From Anisodus tanguticus (Eukaryota > Streptophyta > Magnoliopsida > Solanales > Solanaceae): DNA of 64,000 nt. The position numbers and the translations under genes are program-made. The stretch covers positions 10,950,001 through 11,014,000 of the forward strand of contig CM067557.1 in the NCBI GenBank assembly GCA_034509755.1, written 5' to 3'. A model generated the notes under the pieces. That model was not told the origin of the DNA and made no database searches. It worked only from the letters and a program-made list of their open reading frames with translations. Of this stretch, positions 34,731 through 46,583 are shown piece by piece; within the stretch, counting starts at the first letter, position 1; each line of letters begins with the position of its first letter.

Positions 34731-35147
34731 AAGAAATAATCCTCTTGATTATTTTCATTGATTGAATAGATATATATACAAGTTACAAAATAGGAGAATT
34801 CTATTCCTAATCTATTCCTAAAACCTTATTCTACCATAATTCTAACTATACAATTATGGTAAGTGTATAACACTAATTATGGTAATAAATATACTACAAT
34901 ATACACACAATATACTTTCCTTAATATACAATATTTGTCCACTGATTTTCTGCGCTCAATCCCGTGATGGGCTGCGTGCTTGGCTAAGGCCGATAGGCAA
35001 GACTGCACTGCTGGTTTGGGCCACCGCCGCACTTTCCTCACCGCCGCCACCGCTCGCACTTCGCTTTCTTGCTTTTAATCCGATGATATATATGTGATAT
35101 ACACTTGTATATTCGTGTATATCACATGTATATTGCTCTGTTTAACA
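34731..35147 (-). repeat. composite LTR 2 (central, shared, 417 bp)
   Basis: Serves as 5' LTR for unit 1 and 3' LTR for unit 2. It differs from LTRs 1 and 3 mainly in a short GC-rich stretch at 35023-35080. Confidence 0.9.
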
Positions 35148-37941
35148 TACCCCCGCAGTCATAGCGGGCGGTTTTCGAACGCTGAGACTGTCCCTAAAAT
35201 CTTCAACGAGAACCGATGGTAGACCCTTTGTAAAGATGTCTGCAATTTGATAACGAGACGGGACATGGCATATGCGAACTTGACCCTTTGCAACCTTTTC
35301 ACGGACAAAGTGAATGTCCATTTCGATATGCTTGGTGCGTTGGTGTTGAACGGGGTTACCTGAAAGGTAGATGGCACTAATGTTATCGCAATATACCAAG
35401 GTTGCCTTCTGAATGGGACAACGAAGCTCCAAAAGCAAATTACGTAGCCAACATGATTCGAAGACCACATTCGCTACCCCTCGATATTCTGCCTCGGCAC
35501 TTGAGCGTGATAGAGTTGCCTGACGTTTCGCTGACCAGGAGACCAAGTTGTTTCCAAGGAACATACAGTAGCCAGAAGTCGACCGTCTGGTGTCGGGACA
35601 ACCACCCCAATCAGCATCCGTGTAGGAGACAAGCGTAGATGTAGATGACGGATACAAGTGCAACCCATAGTCTAGTGTCCCCTGAATATACCGAATGATG
35701 CGTTTGATTGCATTCATGTGCTCAACTCGGGATCATGCATGAATAAACACACTGTGCCGAACCGCATATGTAATATCCGGTCGATAAAGGTAAGATACTT
35801 GAGGGCCCCCGCAAGACGCGATAGCGGGTCGGGTCCTCGTATGGTGCACCCGATGTGGCACTTAGCTTTGGGTTTGAATCAATTGGCGTGGAAGTGGACT
35901 TACAGGATGACATCCCAGCCCTCTCGATGATCTCGGCGAAGATACTTCCGTTGAGACAGAAACAACCCACCTGAATGACGCTTGACGGCAATCCCCAAAA
36001 AATAACTCAAAGGCCCTAAGTCTTTCATAGCAAACTCAGAACTGAGCATTGTCATGATAGACTGGCGCAAGGCATCGGAAGAGGCGATCAAGATGATATC
36101 ATCCACATACAACAGAATATAGGCCAATGACGAACCACGGTGGTAGATGAACAAGGAATTATCTGACATGCTGTGAGTGAACCCAATAGTCGAAACAAAG
36201 TCAGCAAATCGTGTATACCAGGCCCGTGGAGACTGCTTAAGCCCATATAATGATTTCTTCAACAAACAGACATGATGAGGGCGGTTGGGATCCCTGAAAC
36301 CCAACGGCTGATGCATATAGACTGTTTCCTTGAGATCACCATGTAGAAAAGCATTCTTGACATCCAACTGATGAATTGGCCAAGTCTTTGAAAGAGACAA
36401 GCTAAGCACAGTGCGAATGGTAGCCGGTTTGACCACCGGACTAAACGTCTCACCACAATCAATTCCAACCTGCTAAGTCTTACCATCACCAACAAGTCAT
36501 GCCTTATGTCTAGCAAAGGACCCATCTGAATTCTCCTTATGAGCAAAAATCCACATAGACCTGATAATATTAATACCATATGGACGGGGCACCAACTCCC
36601 ACGTCTTATTATCAATAAGAGCATTATATTCATCAGTCATAGCAATTTTCCAATTAGGGTCATTTAATGCGGACACAGGATTGCGGGGCAAGGGGGATTT
36701 AGAGACATCAGAATGTAAATTAAAATGTATTTTAGGTGTAAAAATACCCCGTGACTACGAGTGACCGGTCTATGACTCGAGGAAGAATTGAGGGAATTTT
36801 CGGGGCTCGGGACGGACTGGCCAGCAGGCAGTGGGCCTGCTAGCCCAAATCGGTAAATGCTTTGGACTCGGCTTGGACCGGTTCCGAGGTGATTGGGCCG
36901 GAATGGCCCAATTGCTTTGGAACTGTTCCAGGTGGCGTAAACCGTGGGTGTGACGGCATCGTGGGGTCCGGTGGGCGGTGGGCCCGCTGGAGGATTTTAG
37001 GTACGGGAGATGTCCGAAAAATTCCGAATAATATACGGGGATATTTGGTCATCCAAAAAATTATACGACTTAGGTTCGGGAGTATGAACTTTCGTAAATG
37101 GGAATTGAGTTTCTTCAAAAATGACATGGCGATTGATTATGATTTTTTTGGAGGATAAATCAAAACACTTATAACCACGATGATTAGACGGATAACTCAA
37201 AAACACACACGGGGTAGACCGAGCCTGAAGTTTGTTAATTGTGGTGGATGAGAATAACGGATAACACAAGCACCCAAAAATCCGAAGATGAGAATAAGAA
37301 GGGTTCTTATTATATAGGATTTTGAGGGGGGAAGAATATGTGAGACCTTTAGAAGGAATTATGTTAAGAAGATATGTGGTCATTTGTAGAGCATGATGCC
37401 AAAAATATGGAGGTATGGAGGCATGAATTAGGAGAGTTCGGACAGTGTTATTGATGGAACGAATTTTGCGTTCGGCCTTCCTATTTTGTGAAGATGTATG
37501 AGGACACGAAAACCAAAAATTAATCCTATTTTTATCATAGAATTCTCGGAACTCCCTATTGTCATACTCTTTCCCATTATCACATTGAATATTTTTTATT
37601 TCTCTTTCGAATTGAGTACGAATGAATGCTCTAAATTGGATGAAGACGGAAAACACTTGTGATTTATTCGCAATTGGAAACGTCCACAAAAATCTAGAAT
37701 AATCATCTAAAAAGAGAACATAATATCGATGACCCAATGAACTGAGAACAGGAGACGTCCATAAGACGCTATGAATAATCTCAAATGGCATTGAAGTATG
37801 AGAATTGGAGTCTACAAATGGCAACTTAACAATTTTTCCTAATGAACAAGACTGACAAAGTGGAGTACGACTCGTACCCTTACAGGAAATTAAGCTATTT
37901 TTATCTAAAACTGATAAAATAGAAGATACCGGATGATACCA
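35148..37941 (-). pseudogene. composite internal unit 2: integrase-RT-RNase H remnant
   Basis: Near-identical to unit 1. Integrase is open over 36997-37824, including FLDDYSRFLWTFP, QCDNGKEYDN and SSQNRKAERK, and runs on to the C-terminal GYKCFDL block. RT pieces are at 35900-36436 (YVDD) and 36497-36691, and RNase H at 35142-35717, ending HVPSRYQIADIFTKGLP. It starts with the same TGGTATCATCC fusion as unit 1. Differences from unit 1 are mostly 1-3 bp indels. Not functional as written. Confidence 0.85.
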
Positions 37942-38359
37942 TGAAAGAAATAATCCTCTTGATTATTTTCATTGATTGAATAGATATATATACAAGTTAC
38001 AAAATAGGAGAATTCTATTCCTAATCTATTCCTAAAACCTTATTCTACCATAATTCTAACTATACAATTATGGTAAGTGTATAACACTAATTATGGTAAT
38101 AAATATACTACAATATACACACAATATACTTTCCTTAATATACAATATTTGTCCACTGATTTTCTGCGCTCAATCCCGTGATGGGTTGCGTGCTTAGCTA
38201 AGGCCGATAGGCAAGACTGCACTGCTGGTTTGGGCCACTGTTGCACTTCTGCTGGGCCACTGCTGCACTTCTGCTTTGCTGCTTTAATCCAGTGATATAT
38301 ATGTGATATACACTGCTGTATATTCAGTGTATATCACATGTATATTGCTCTGTTTAACA
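37942..38359 (-). repeat. composite LTR 3 (outer, 418 bp)
   Basis: Minus-strand TGTTAAAC at 38359 to TTTCTTTCA at 37942, followed by CAAAA (38360-38364), matching the left flank. Confidence 0.9.
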
Positions 38360-38364
38360 CAAAA

Positions 38365-39189
38365 GATACGAAGAGAAAGAAGTTTCTTTTTTTGATTTCA
38401 TACTCGGTGTTCGGTATTCATAATGAAGTCCCGACTAATTTAGATTCGCGTCATGTAATTTTCTAAAATTAAGATTTGAATCTGAAATCTTTAATTTGAT
38501 TAAAGATATAGGAACATATCTATCTTACCACAACTATGATCGGTGAGAGAGAAGTTTTCAGCAAATAGGAAGTTGAGAATGCATAATTAAAGGTGGAAAA
38601 GCAAGGTACTTGCATAATTTATCAATTGGTAGATTTTGTTTTCAAACTTCTTTTTAGCGTCCATCTCCCCCAACCCACTAAACCTCAAGTCAAAGAGAAT
38701 TGATAATAGCTGTTGACTATTTTTTAATCTGATCTTGACAGTTAACTCTCAATCTAATGATTAGAATTAGAATGTTTCTACCGCACTATGGTCCGTCCTA
38801 TAAAGGTATACCTTGTTGTTTCAATTCTAATAATTAGATGAAATGCGAAATAACACGTTCCACTTTATCGGCACTTAGAAATAATTTTATCTTCTCCATA
38901 TTATTATATTCTTACAATTAATAATTTCATATGAGGTACTATTAAATTCAATCACTAACCGTTACTTCTCAATTTTTTGTTGAGATTTTTCCAATAGAGT
39001 TACTTCTCATTAAGTTTTATCATAATCTTAATTAATTACATCAGATTAAATGAATCAATAGTTTAAATGACATAAAAGATAGAGCATTTGTTGACTTATT
39101 TCTTAGTTGGCTATCAATCTGACTACTATTTTGCTCTTTTTTCACTTGATACAAGGAAGCAACGGATTTTTATTGGGAAAATTTCATAA
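38365..39189. other. AT-rich intergenic stretch
   Basis: No gene or element recognised. Confidence 0.5.
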
Positions 39190-40970
39190 ATATACATTTG
39201 AGTGACTTACATTGCAAAAATATAGCCCAAAATAGTTTTATACAATATTATACACTTATATAAAAAAAATAGATGTATTATGTATATGGGTGTATGAAAA
39301 TGTATGAAAGTGTATAATTTATAGATATATACTCTAAAAAATGAATTATACAATATTACACACGAACATAAGTACTTATACACATTTATACACAATTATA
39401 TAATATTTTATAAGTGGATATAATACATAAATGTGGACTGATTATTTTATACCACATATACATGTGTATATGGGTGTATATGTGTGTATAAAATGTATAA
39501 TAGTGTATACGAGTGTATATATATACGATTATACAATATTATACACTAATATACAAAAATTAAGCCCAACACCAAACGGAGCAGCAATAGCCATTGCCAG
39601 AGTTCTGTTCTCCGACAAACTCCAACACACCAACAACGGCGAATCGCAGCCCCACAACTTCGGCGAACTCCAACACCATAATAGCAGTCGTCTCCTCTCT
39701 CCCCATGGAGATGCGTCACTGCTACACATTCACCGACATCCCCAATCACCACTCGTTCTTCCTCTCCATTCATCTATATTTCTACCTCGACGAGATCACA
39801 CCGAAACTCCGACTCACCACCACTAAATTCGAGAAAGAGAGAGCACCATATCGGAGAGAGGAGGTCGAGAGAGAAAGAGCGCAGTCACTCACCGGACGGC
39901 GCCACAGCGACAACGATGACGAAACGGCGGTGGTGAGAGAGAGAGAGAGACGACGGAAGAGAGAGGAGGGCGAGAGATAGAGTAAGAGAGAGAGCAATAG
40001 AAAGTGAGATAGAAAAAAATTTGGATAATTTTTTGTAAGATTTAAAAAGAAATATTTACATGTTATAACTAACTCTAAGATGTATTTATGGTTAGTAACT
40101 ACAATTTTAATTTAATTATTTTTAGTAGATACAATAAATTATCAATTTACATATCATAGCTATACCAAATACATACTGTTAAATGGCATGTATTTCTCCC
40201 TAACCTCTCCCTCTTCTCCCTCACCTCTCTTTCTCCGTTCCCTCTCTCTTCTTCTTCGGCTCTAGCTTCTTCTCAAATCCAGACAGCAACGACTATGGTT
40301 GTTGATGTCGTCAACAGTTTCAGCTTCTTCTCTGATCTGGACGGCGGCAACTATGGTTGTTGGCATCGGCGGCTATGGATGTCGCCTTCATCAACAGATC
40401 TAACAGAGAAAAAAAGTAAAAATTAAACAATTTCTCATGATCTGAGTGTTTGGTTATTTTTTCCTCAGATCTGGGTGTTTTTTAGTGTATTCGTCTTGCC
40501 GGAATCCATGACTTCTTCTCCTTTTTGTATCTCATATCGGAGTGTATTTGTCATTTTTTAATGTAAATATAAGTTATATGTATTTGATTGATTGTATTTT
40601 GGGGGCAAACTAGATGTATTTATTTGTATGTGTTGTTTGAATGATCAATATACATATATGTTTGTATATAATTTTTTTCAAGTAAATACAGTGTATCTAA
40701 AATTTTGCATTTGAAAATTTGTTGAAATACATTCAAATACAGTTGAATACATTCAACCTTGCAACGTCCGACAACGACCTTGCTTATTGGAGCTCGAATA
40801 CATTCAAATACACGCGATATCAAATGCGGTTTGATACAACTGAACAGTGTATTGAAATACACTTAAATACACGCGACATGCCTAAAACTAGCTATGAATG
40901 GTAAATAAGAAAAAGGTAGCTATAAATGGTTAGAAGCTCCTATAATATAGTCATTTGTGTAAGTTACCCA
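39190..40970. repeat. TATACA/TATTCA-rich non-autonomous repeats, unclassified
   Basis: The left part (39190-40180) has many TATACAATATTATACAC-like units (39230-39550), followed by a GC-richer block (39560-39980) with AG-repeats. The right part (40190-40970) carries ATACATTCAAATACA units and a right end that matches, inverted, the left end of the repeat at 17590. Open frames such as 39431-39826 and 39594-39980 lie in the low-complexity blocks and are not called as genes. Boundaries are approximate. Confidence 0.5.
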
Positions 40971-41592
40971 TTCTTAAAAATGGTTAATTTTAATAGCATT
41001 ATTACTCTAAATTTCATAGGGCTTAATTAACTCAATTTTATTCAATAATAGAATCAAACCAACTAATTTATTTACAAATTAAAGTGAGAATGTAGAACCT
41101 CACATGTCTCTGTACTGTTAGATTGCTTTTCAATTCTCCCTTCAATATCATTTATCAAGAAAAGATAATCACAACCCGCTGCAACTTCCAGCATATAATA
41201 TTCAACAGAAATTCCAATTTCAATTAAACAAAAATGCAAAAACGAAAAAGAAAAATTCACACGCCCTACATTACCAAAATCTCTTTCACACTTTCAAACT
41301 ATTTCATTTGTCTCAATTTATATAGCATATTTCGAATTTTAAAAGTTAAAATTTTAATTTTGATCGTGAATTTAAACATAGTTTTTTTAAAGTTTTTAAT
41401 TAAAATTAAAATATTTAAAAATTACATAAAAATACTACTAAGTTACAATAATAGAAACTTAAAATAATTAAAAGACATGAAAAGATAAGGAGTATGAAAA
41501 TTTTGGTTGACTCTAGAAATTCGAAAATTAGCACATAAATTGGGACGGAGGGATTACGAAAATTTCGGATTCTACCAACTCATCCATAGTCA
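40971..41592. other. AT-rich stretch downstream of the ATL67-like gene
   Basis: Contains the 3' flank of the minus-strand gene ending at 41593. No other feature is recognised. Confidence 0.5.
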
Positions 41593-42219
41593 TCAATGCC
41601 TCCTCCGACCATCGGAGTACTGTGAAAGTGGAACCACCTCCGACAACGGCGTAGATAACGGCGTCGGTAGTGGAGAATTCCGGCAGACTGGACACGAAGC
41701 ATTAAGCTTTAGCCACGCATCTATACACATCACATGAAAATAATGCTTACAGTCTGGTAACATCCTTAACATCTCCGCATCCTTATAATCACACAAACAA
41801 ATAGAACACACGACGTCGTTTCCCTTCCCGTTCCTGTTTCTCTTCGAGTAAACCAACTTCGGGTACGAGTTGATCACGGCTTGATCAAGGCCTGCGTGGG
41901 TATTCTGGGATGAAATGTCGTCGTTCTCTTCGTCCTCAGCAACGAAAATTACACGTGGAATATATACTTCGTTGTTTTCGTTGTTCGGGCTTCGGGCTTG
42001 GGCTTGGACTTGGGCTTGGACTTGGCGGCGGCGAGCGGTGGTGGAGCGGCAGCAAAGGTAAGAGGAAAGGAGGAAAGTGGATAGGAGGAAGAGGAAGCCA
42101 AGTGCAATTGCGATCGCGTAGCCAAGGCCGACTTTGTTGAGGCTTTGGATGAGTGTATTGGTGGTGGTTAGAGGAGGAGGCGGTGGTGTGCCGCCGTAGA
42201 CGGAGTAAACGGTGGACAT
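41593..42219 (-). CDS. ATL67: RING-H2 E3 ubiquitin ligase, ATL67-like
   Basis: An intact, intronless 208-aa frame. Residues about 33-54 form one membrane helix (GYAIAIALGFLFLLSTFLL), followed by a Cys/Arg-rich cytosolic edge. Residues 110-125 are the ATL GLD motif (GLDQAVINSYPKLVYS). The RING-H2 finger has C138, C141, C157, H159, H162, C165, C176 and C179, with the ATL Trp at 169. The C-terminal SPLPTPLSTPLSEVVPL is characteristic of the ATL67-like subgroup. ATL proteins are membrane-anchored E3 ligases that pass ubiquitin from an E2 to substrates and often act in defence or stress responses; the substrate here is unknown. All zinc ligands are present and no break is visible, so it is probably functional. 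The start at 42219 gives the family's typical short Pro-rich N-terminus. Confidence 0.9.
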   Translation of the reverse strand: MSTVYSVYGGTPPPPPLTTTNTLIQSLNKVGLGYAIAIALGFLFLLSTFLLSSYLCCRSTTARRRQVQAQVQAQARSPNNENNEVYIPRVIFVAEDEENDDISSQNTHAGLDQAVINSYPKLVYSKRNRNGKGNDVVCSICLCDYKDAEMLRMLPDCKHYFHVMCIDAWLKLNASCPVCRNSPLPTPLSTPLSEVVPLSQYSDGRRRH

Positions 42220-42240
42220 TGGGAGAAGACTAAGAGAATG

Positions 42241-42317
42241 TCCATTAGATTAAGGTAAATGGTTTAGAGAAGGAAGAAAAGTGGGTGGGTGGCATAGATG
42301 CTGCATTAAATAGTGTG
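42241..42317 (-). promoter_or_regulatory. core promoter/leader of ATL67-like gene
   Basis: Segment immediately upstream of the ATG with a TATTTAAT TATA-like box (plus 42305-42312) about 90 bp before it. A diverged copy lies at 42859-42950. Confidence 0.5.
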
Positions 42318-42858
42318 ATGTTCGGCATAAACTCAATGATTTCTTAATAGATTAATTTCATAGGAATATATATATAATTTATGTATTTCGGAAATAATTT
42401 TTTTACCTTCCAATGTAAAGGTAAAATCTGTGTATAATTTATCATCTCTAAACTCCATTTATAAAATTATACTGAGTATATTATTATTATTGTTGTATAT
42501 TAATTTATTCCGAATAGACGAGTAATAATTTGAAAAAATATTAAAAGTAAAAGTAATTCGGTTAATTGACAATCATAGATATTTCTGATTAAGAAGGAAT
42601 ATATATAGCTTGAGAACTCAATAGGATTGATAAAATCAACTATAATCTTAGAATATTCATCTCATTGATAACATAAAAATTCGCTCTTTATTTGATTAAA
42701 GTTCATCATTTTTTAAATTTATTTTTAATTACTTTATAATTATAGCTTGAAATTTTATTTTTTATGTAGATAATTAATGTAATTGACAGTTAATCATAAA
42801 TCAATACTCAACTCTTAAATCACTTTATTATTTGTACGATCTCATAAACTTGAAGTGT

Positions 42859-42950
42859 GCATTATATTAAGGCAAATGAAGGGAAAGAGAAATGGTTCAG
42901 AGAAGGAAGAAAAGTGGGTGAGTGGAATAGATGCTGCATTAAATAGTGTG
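42859..42950 (-). repeat. upstream duplicate of the ATL67-like core promoter segment
   Basis: Shares AGAGAAGGAAGAAAAGTGGG and ATGCTGCATTAAATAGTGTG with 42241-42317, with one extra 16-bp insertion. It lies in the same orientation about 620 bp further from the gene and also has the TATTTAAT box (42938-42945). Confidence 0.85.
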
Positions 42951-43487
42951 GTTTGAAACTTTGAAATATGGAGAAAAGTCATTTAATGGCCAGCTTGGAA
43001 GAATTTATGAGAGAGTGATGATTTTGCTACCATATTTGATATTTGGACACGACATTCCTTAAAATCCAACTTGGGTTTTGGTCTTTAGTCTTAAAATGGT
43101 CAACCCAAAGCCAGGAAAGTTGGTTCCTCTGTTTACATTTTGATAAAGAGTTCAATTTATTTGGAGGGGAAAAAATGGCTTAATATATCCACAATCCTTC
43201 AACTTGTGAGCAAATTTCATTTAGATATTTGAAAAATTATTTATTTCAATTGAACGTTTAAATACATAATAAAATGTTCTTATTAGATATTTTTAATTCA
43301 AATTTAAATTTTTTTTTACGTGTTTTCGTAAGTATACATTACGTAGAATAAATTAGTCACATAAAATATCTTCTTTAGTTATACACATCATTCTCAATTA
43401 GAACTGACTTGAGGTTCTACGACTTATTGAGATTAATTCGTATAATTAAAGAAGGTGACATATATTGAATGGTTAACTTATTTACGT
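42951..43487. other. intergenic stretch
   Basis: No gene or named repeat recognised. Confidence 0.5.
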
Positions 43488-45064
43488 TGTTGACACCCAA
43501 TTTTATCCCGTCTTTTTCGATTTATCTGCAATTTTCAATAATATTATTTATTATTATTATTATTCACATTTTTTACTATCATTTGCCTTTTTTAAATCAT
43601 AATCATAATTTTACCCTAATATTCTATATTATTCTATTTTTTGCAAAATGACATTGTATTTTTTTTTAATTAAGCATTAAGCATTTCACATCGTTATGTT
43701 TTTATTATTATCACATCGTTATGTTTTTATCTTTATAATTTACATTTCTTCAAAGCATTTTTTTAAATAATAAACCCTTTTTACATTTTTAACCACAACC
43801 CTTTTTATATTTCACCCAACATCCATTTTTATCCCTAACCCTCAAACCAACCCAAATTTCAACCCAAACAAATCGACCCAAATCGGCCCACCCGGACCGG
43901 CCCATTCGGCCAAAAACCCATCCCTTTATTCCCAAGCCCAACACCCTTTTCCCTTTTATTCCCCTAACCATAAACCTCTCTCTCAACCAACACCCTTTCA
44001 GGCGCACACCACCCTACATACCCCCAACCTGTCGACCCCACACCGTCACCCAAACCACCACCGGTCACCTCACCTCACCACCACCAACCCCTGACACCTG
44101 ACACACCCCTTATCCCCGAAAATCCGCAACCTACCCCTTTAAATCCGTGACTTTTTTCCCTTTTAATTTCGAATTTCAAACTCGAAATTATAGGGGGTAT
44201 GGGTTGAACGGTAGGGGTACCATCTATAAAACCCCCCTCTTGTTCTTAATTTTGGGGGTCAATTTTTGAGGTCCGAAAATCACAAATCGAGGTCAGAAAT
44301 TGAGTTCTTTTTCGGGTCCGAATCCGAAAAGAAAAGGGTTCAAAAATAAGAAATCGAGGTCAGATTTTTGTTTAACGTCCGAAAATCGAAATCAAAGTTT
44401 TTTTTTTGGAATATCGGTTTGTTCCTAAACTTTGGATTAGAATACTACTCTAAAACCCCAATCCGAAAATCTTTTTAGTGTTGTTCTTCACTGATCCGGG
44501 TCGGGTCACTGTTACGGGTTGAGTGAAATTTCCAGAAATTGGTTTTGATATTTTGTTGTTGGTTATCTGAAAATCTGAGAAAATTTGATTCGGGTCATGA
44601 TTTCTGATTCGGGTCGGGTCATCGATCCGGGTCGGGTCAGCTCGGGTTGGGTAAAAATTTCCAGATTTTTGTGTTCAATATTTTGTTGTTGGTTATCTGA
44701 AATTTTGGATTGATCTTTTCAAAATTTAAGTTTGAGCCCTCCGTAATCAAAACATTTATTGTTTTGGATGCGGATTCGAAGTTATTTATATTCTATTGTT
44801 TCTAACTGTTTGTTCTTGACAGCTTGCAAAGGACACTTACGAAAGTTAAAGAAGACAATACTCCTCGAGATGATTTATTTTATTATTGTTTTATTTTCTT
44901 TAATTCAGTTTTATTTTATTCTGTATTGTAATATTATTTATTGTACTTGTGTAATTATTGAAATGTTTTAGAATAGGTAGACATTGAATTAATAATCTAG
45001 AAAGAGTAGATTTAAAATTGAAAACCGCTAGTTTATCTATTTTAAGTCCGTCGCCCATATTTTA
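43488..45064 (+). mobile_element. Gypsy-like (Tat/Ogre-like?) LTR, left part, interrupted
   Basis: Begins TGTTGACACCCAATTTTATC. Contains a C-rich region (43780-44150) and blocks such as GGTTATCTGAAAATCTGAGA that match, inverted, the sequence at 62690-64000. At 45065 it is interrupted by the SIRE-type element and resumes at 55130. The family is inferred from the LTR start and general look; I see no coding domain. Confidence 0.6.
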
Positions 45065-46001
45065 TGTTGGGTCCGGGGCTACGGATAAGCAAGAATATGT
45101 AAGAATAAAACAGTAACATCTAAAGCAATTAAAACAGTTTCTGGATGTTGCCTTCAATGTTGTGTCAACATCTGAGGCAACATTGTGATAAAACAGTTAT
45201 AAACCTTTATAGAGTAAATGCAACGGAAAAGTAAAGAGACACAAGGTTTATATTTTCAAGGGTATATATTAATATATCCCTTGATGGTCAATGACCAAAG
45301 AATTGTATAAATTATATACAATTACAAATGAATTTATTTTTACAAGATTGAACAATAAATGCGAAAAAGAAATTACAAACAAAAATGAAGTCGCAGATGA
45401 CTTCAGCCTAAAGTTAAAAGATCTAAAAAGATAACTACAACATCTTCATTACTATTGCTTGAAATATAAGCTTGATCTAGAATCTGAGCAGTAGTAGTAA
45501 TATGGGACTAGATGTTGTTATACAACTTTAGGCTAAGTGTGTTGATCCAGTTTCTAAGGTGAATATCCGAGAGCTCTCTTGGTAATTCTTCTCGTTCAAT
45601 TCTGGATATCGATACTCTGAAGTTCCCTTCTATTTATAGTGTGGAACTTCCCTTGAAATCCTCACTGGTTGGTTGCGGAGGCTGAGTAAAAGAAGGCTTC
45701 AGCTTAGACCGATTCTTGCTCCTTCAAAAGCTCAACGTTCTGGACTTGGTCTTCACGCTGCTTCCTCTCCAAGCTTTGACTGTTTCTTTTACCACGTTTT
45801 AAACACAATATCATTGTTAGTTTGCCTAGGTCATTTTTTAGTCACAGTAACACAACCTGTTTTGGCCGGAATAATAGGCAAAATCGTTGCAAGGATGTTG
45901 TCAGGAATGTTGTCACAACATCGCAGGCAACATTCTTATTTTCATAAGATGTTGTCCTGAACATTTACAGATGTTGTCACAACATCCATCCAACATCAAC
46001 A
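45065..46001 (-). repeat. 3' LTR of SIRE-type element B
   Basis: Minus-strand TGTTGATGTTGG at 46001, after the AAAAAGGAGAGAT purine tract, to GGACCCAACA at 45065. TATA box CTATAAATAG at 45630-45639. Confidence 0.9.
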
Positions 46002-46583
46002 ATCTCTCCTTTTTGCCTTCTTTTACAAAACTCCATACGAAGCGAAAATGACTAGGATACTGATTCCCGATGTAGTCCTTACATTCCAAGAATCAGTAGG
46101 ATCAGTGTTATGCTCCCCCTTAACCTGCAGTAGCAAATTTCAAGCAGTGTTGTATCGATGATTTGATCAGATAGGAGTTATTTTCTGTTAGTCGTGACTT
46201 ACTTACGGCAACTGCGTAATCACTCTACAGTAACCATTCATAACAATCCACATCAGGCAAACGTATATAAACAGCTTTTGAAAGTAGTCACAATGTCTGC
46301 AAGAACAGACCAAATGTCTCAAAGTAAAAAAAAATACAAACACAAATAATATTCCAAATGTCAGTAATGTCAGTATAGTCCACTATTCAAATAAACATTC
46401 ATCATTGAATCAACACTCCATCAGCATAATCATCCTTGACTAGAGTAATCAAGTCACAATAGCTTCTAGCCGCTTTTTGTGATCAATCACTTTGTGCAGA
46501 CCATCTTTATCTCCATGGCTTCAGAAGTAGTTAGCAATCAATCATCTCACCTCCTCTCCCCTGCATCATTACCTGCACCCTTA

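Larger units (their letters stand above)
31517..38359 (-). mobile_element. composite copia: LTR-internal-LTR-internal-LTR, gag-less
   Basis: Three LTRs (31517-31932, 34731-35147, 37942-38359) alternate with two internal segments (31933-34730, 35148-37941), giving a repeat period of about 3.21 kb. The entire block is bracketed by one matching target duplication CAAAA (31512-31516 and 38360-38364). Both internal segments lack gag and protease and carry the same breaks in integrase and RT. The lineage is the Ale/Retrofit type, as for 4354-9762 and 59044-61788. The structure fits an integrated deleted element later tandemly duplicated by unequal crossover between LTRs, or a tandem cDNA that integrated once. 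Confidence 0.9.

Noticed and set aside
39431..39980. Open frames of 75-131 codons
   Set aside because: They lie in low-complexity TATACA and AG-rich repeats with frames open on both strands.
45673..45960. 95-codon plus-strand frame present in both LTRs of SIRE-type element B (also 54801-55088)
   Set aside because: The similarity is explained by the LTRs being copies of each other. It is antisense to the LTR and matches no family I recognise.
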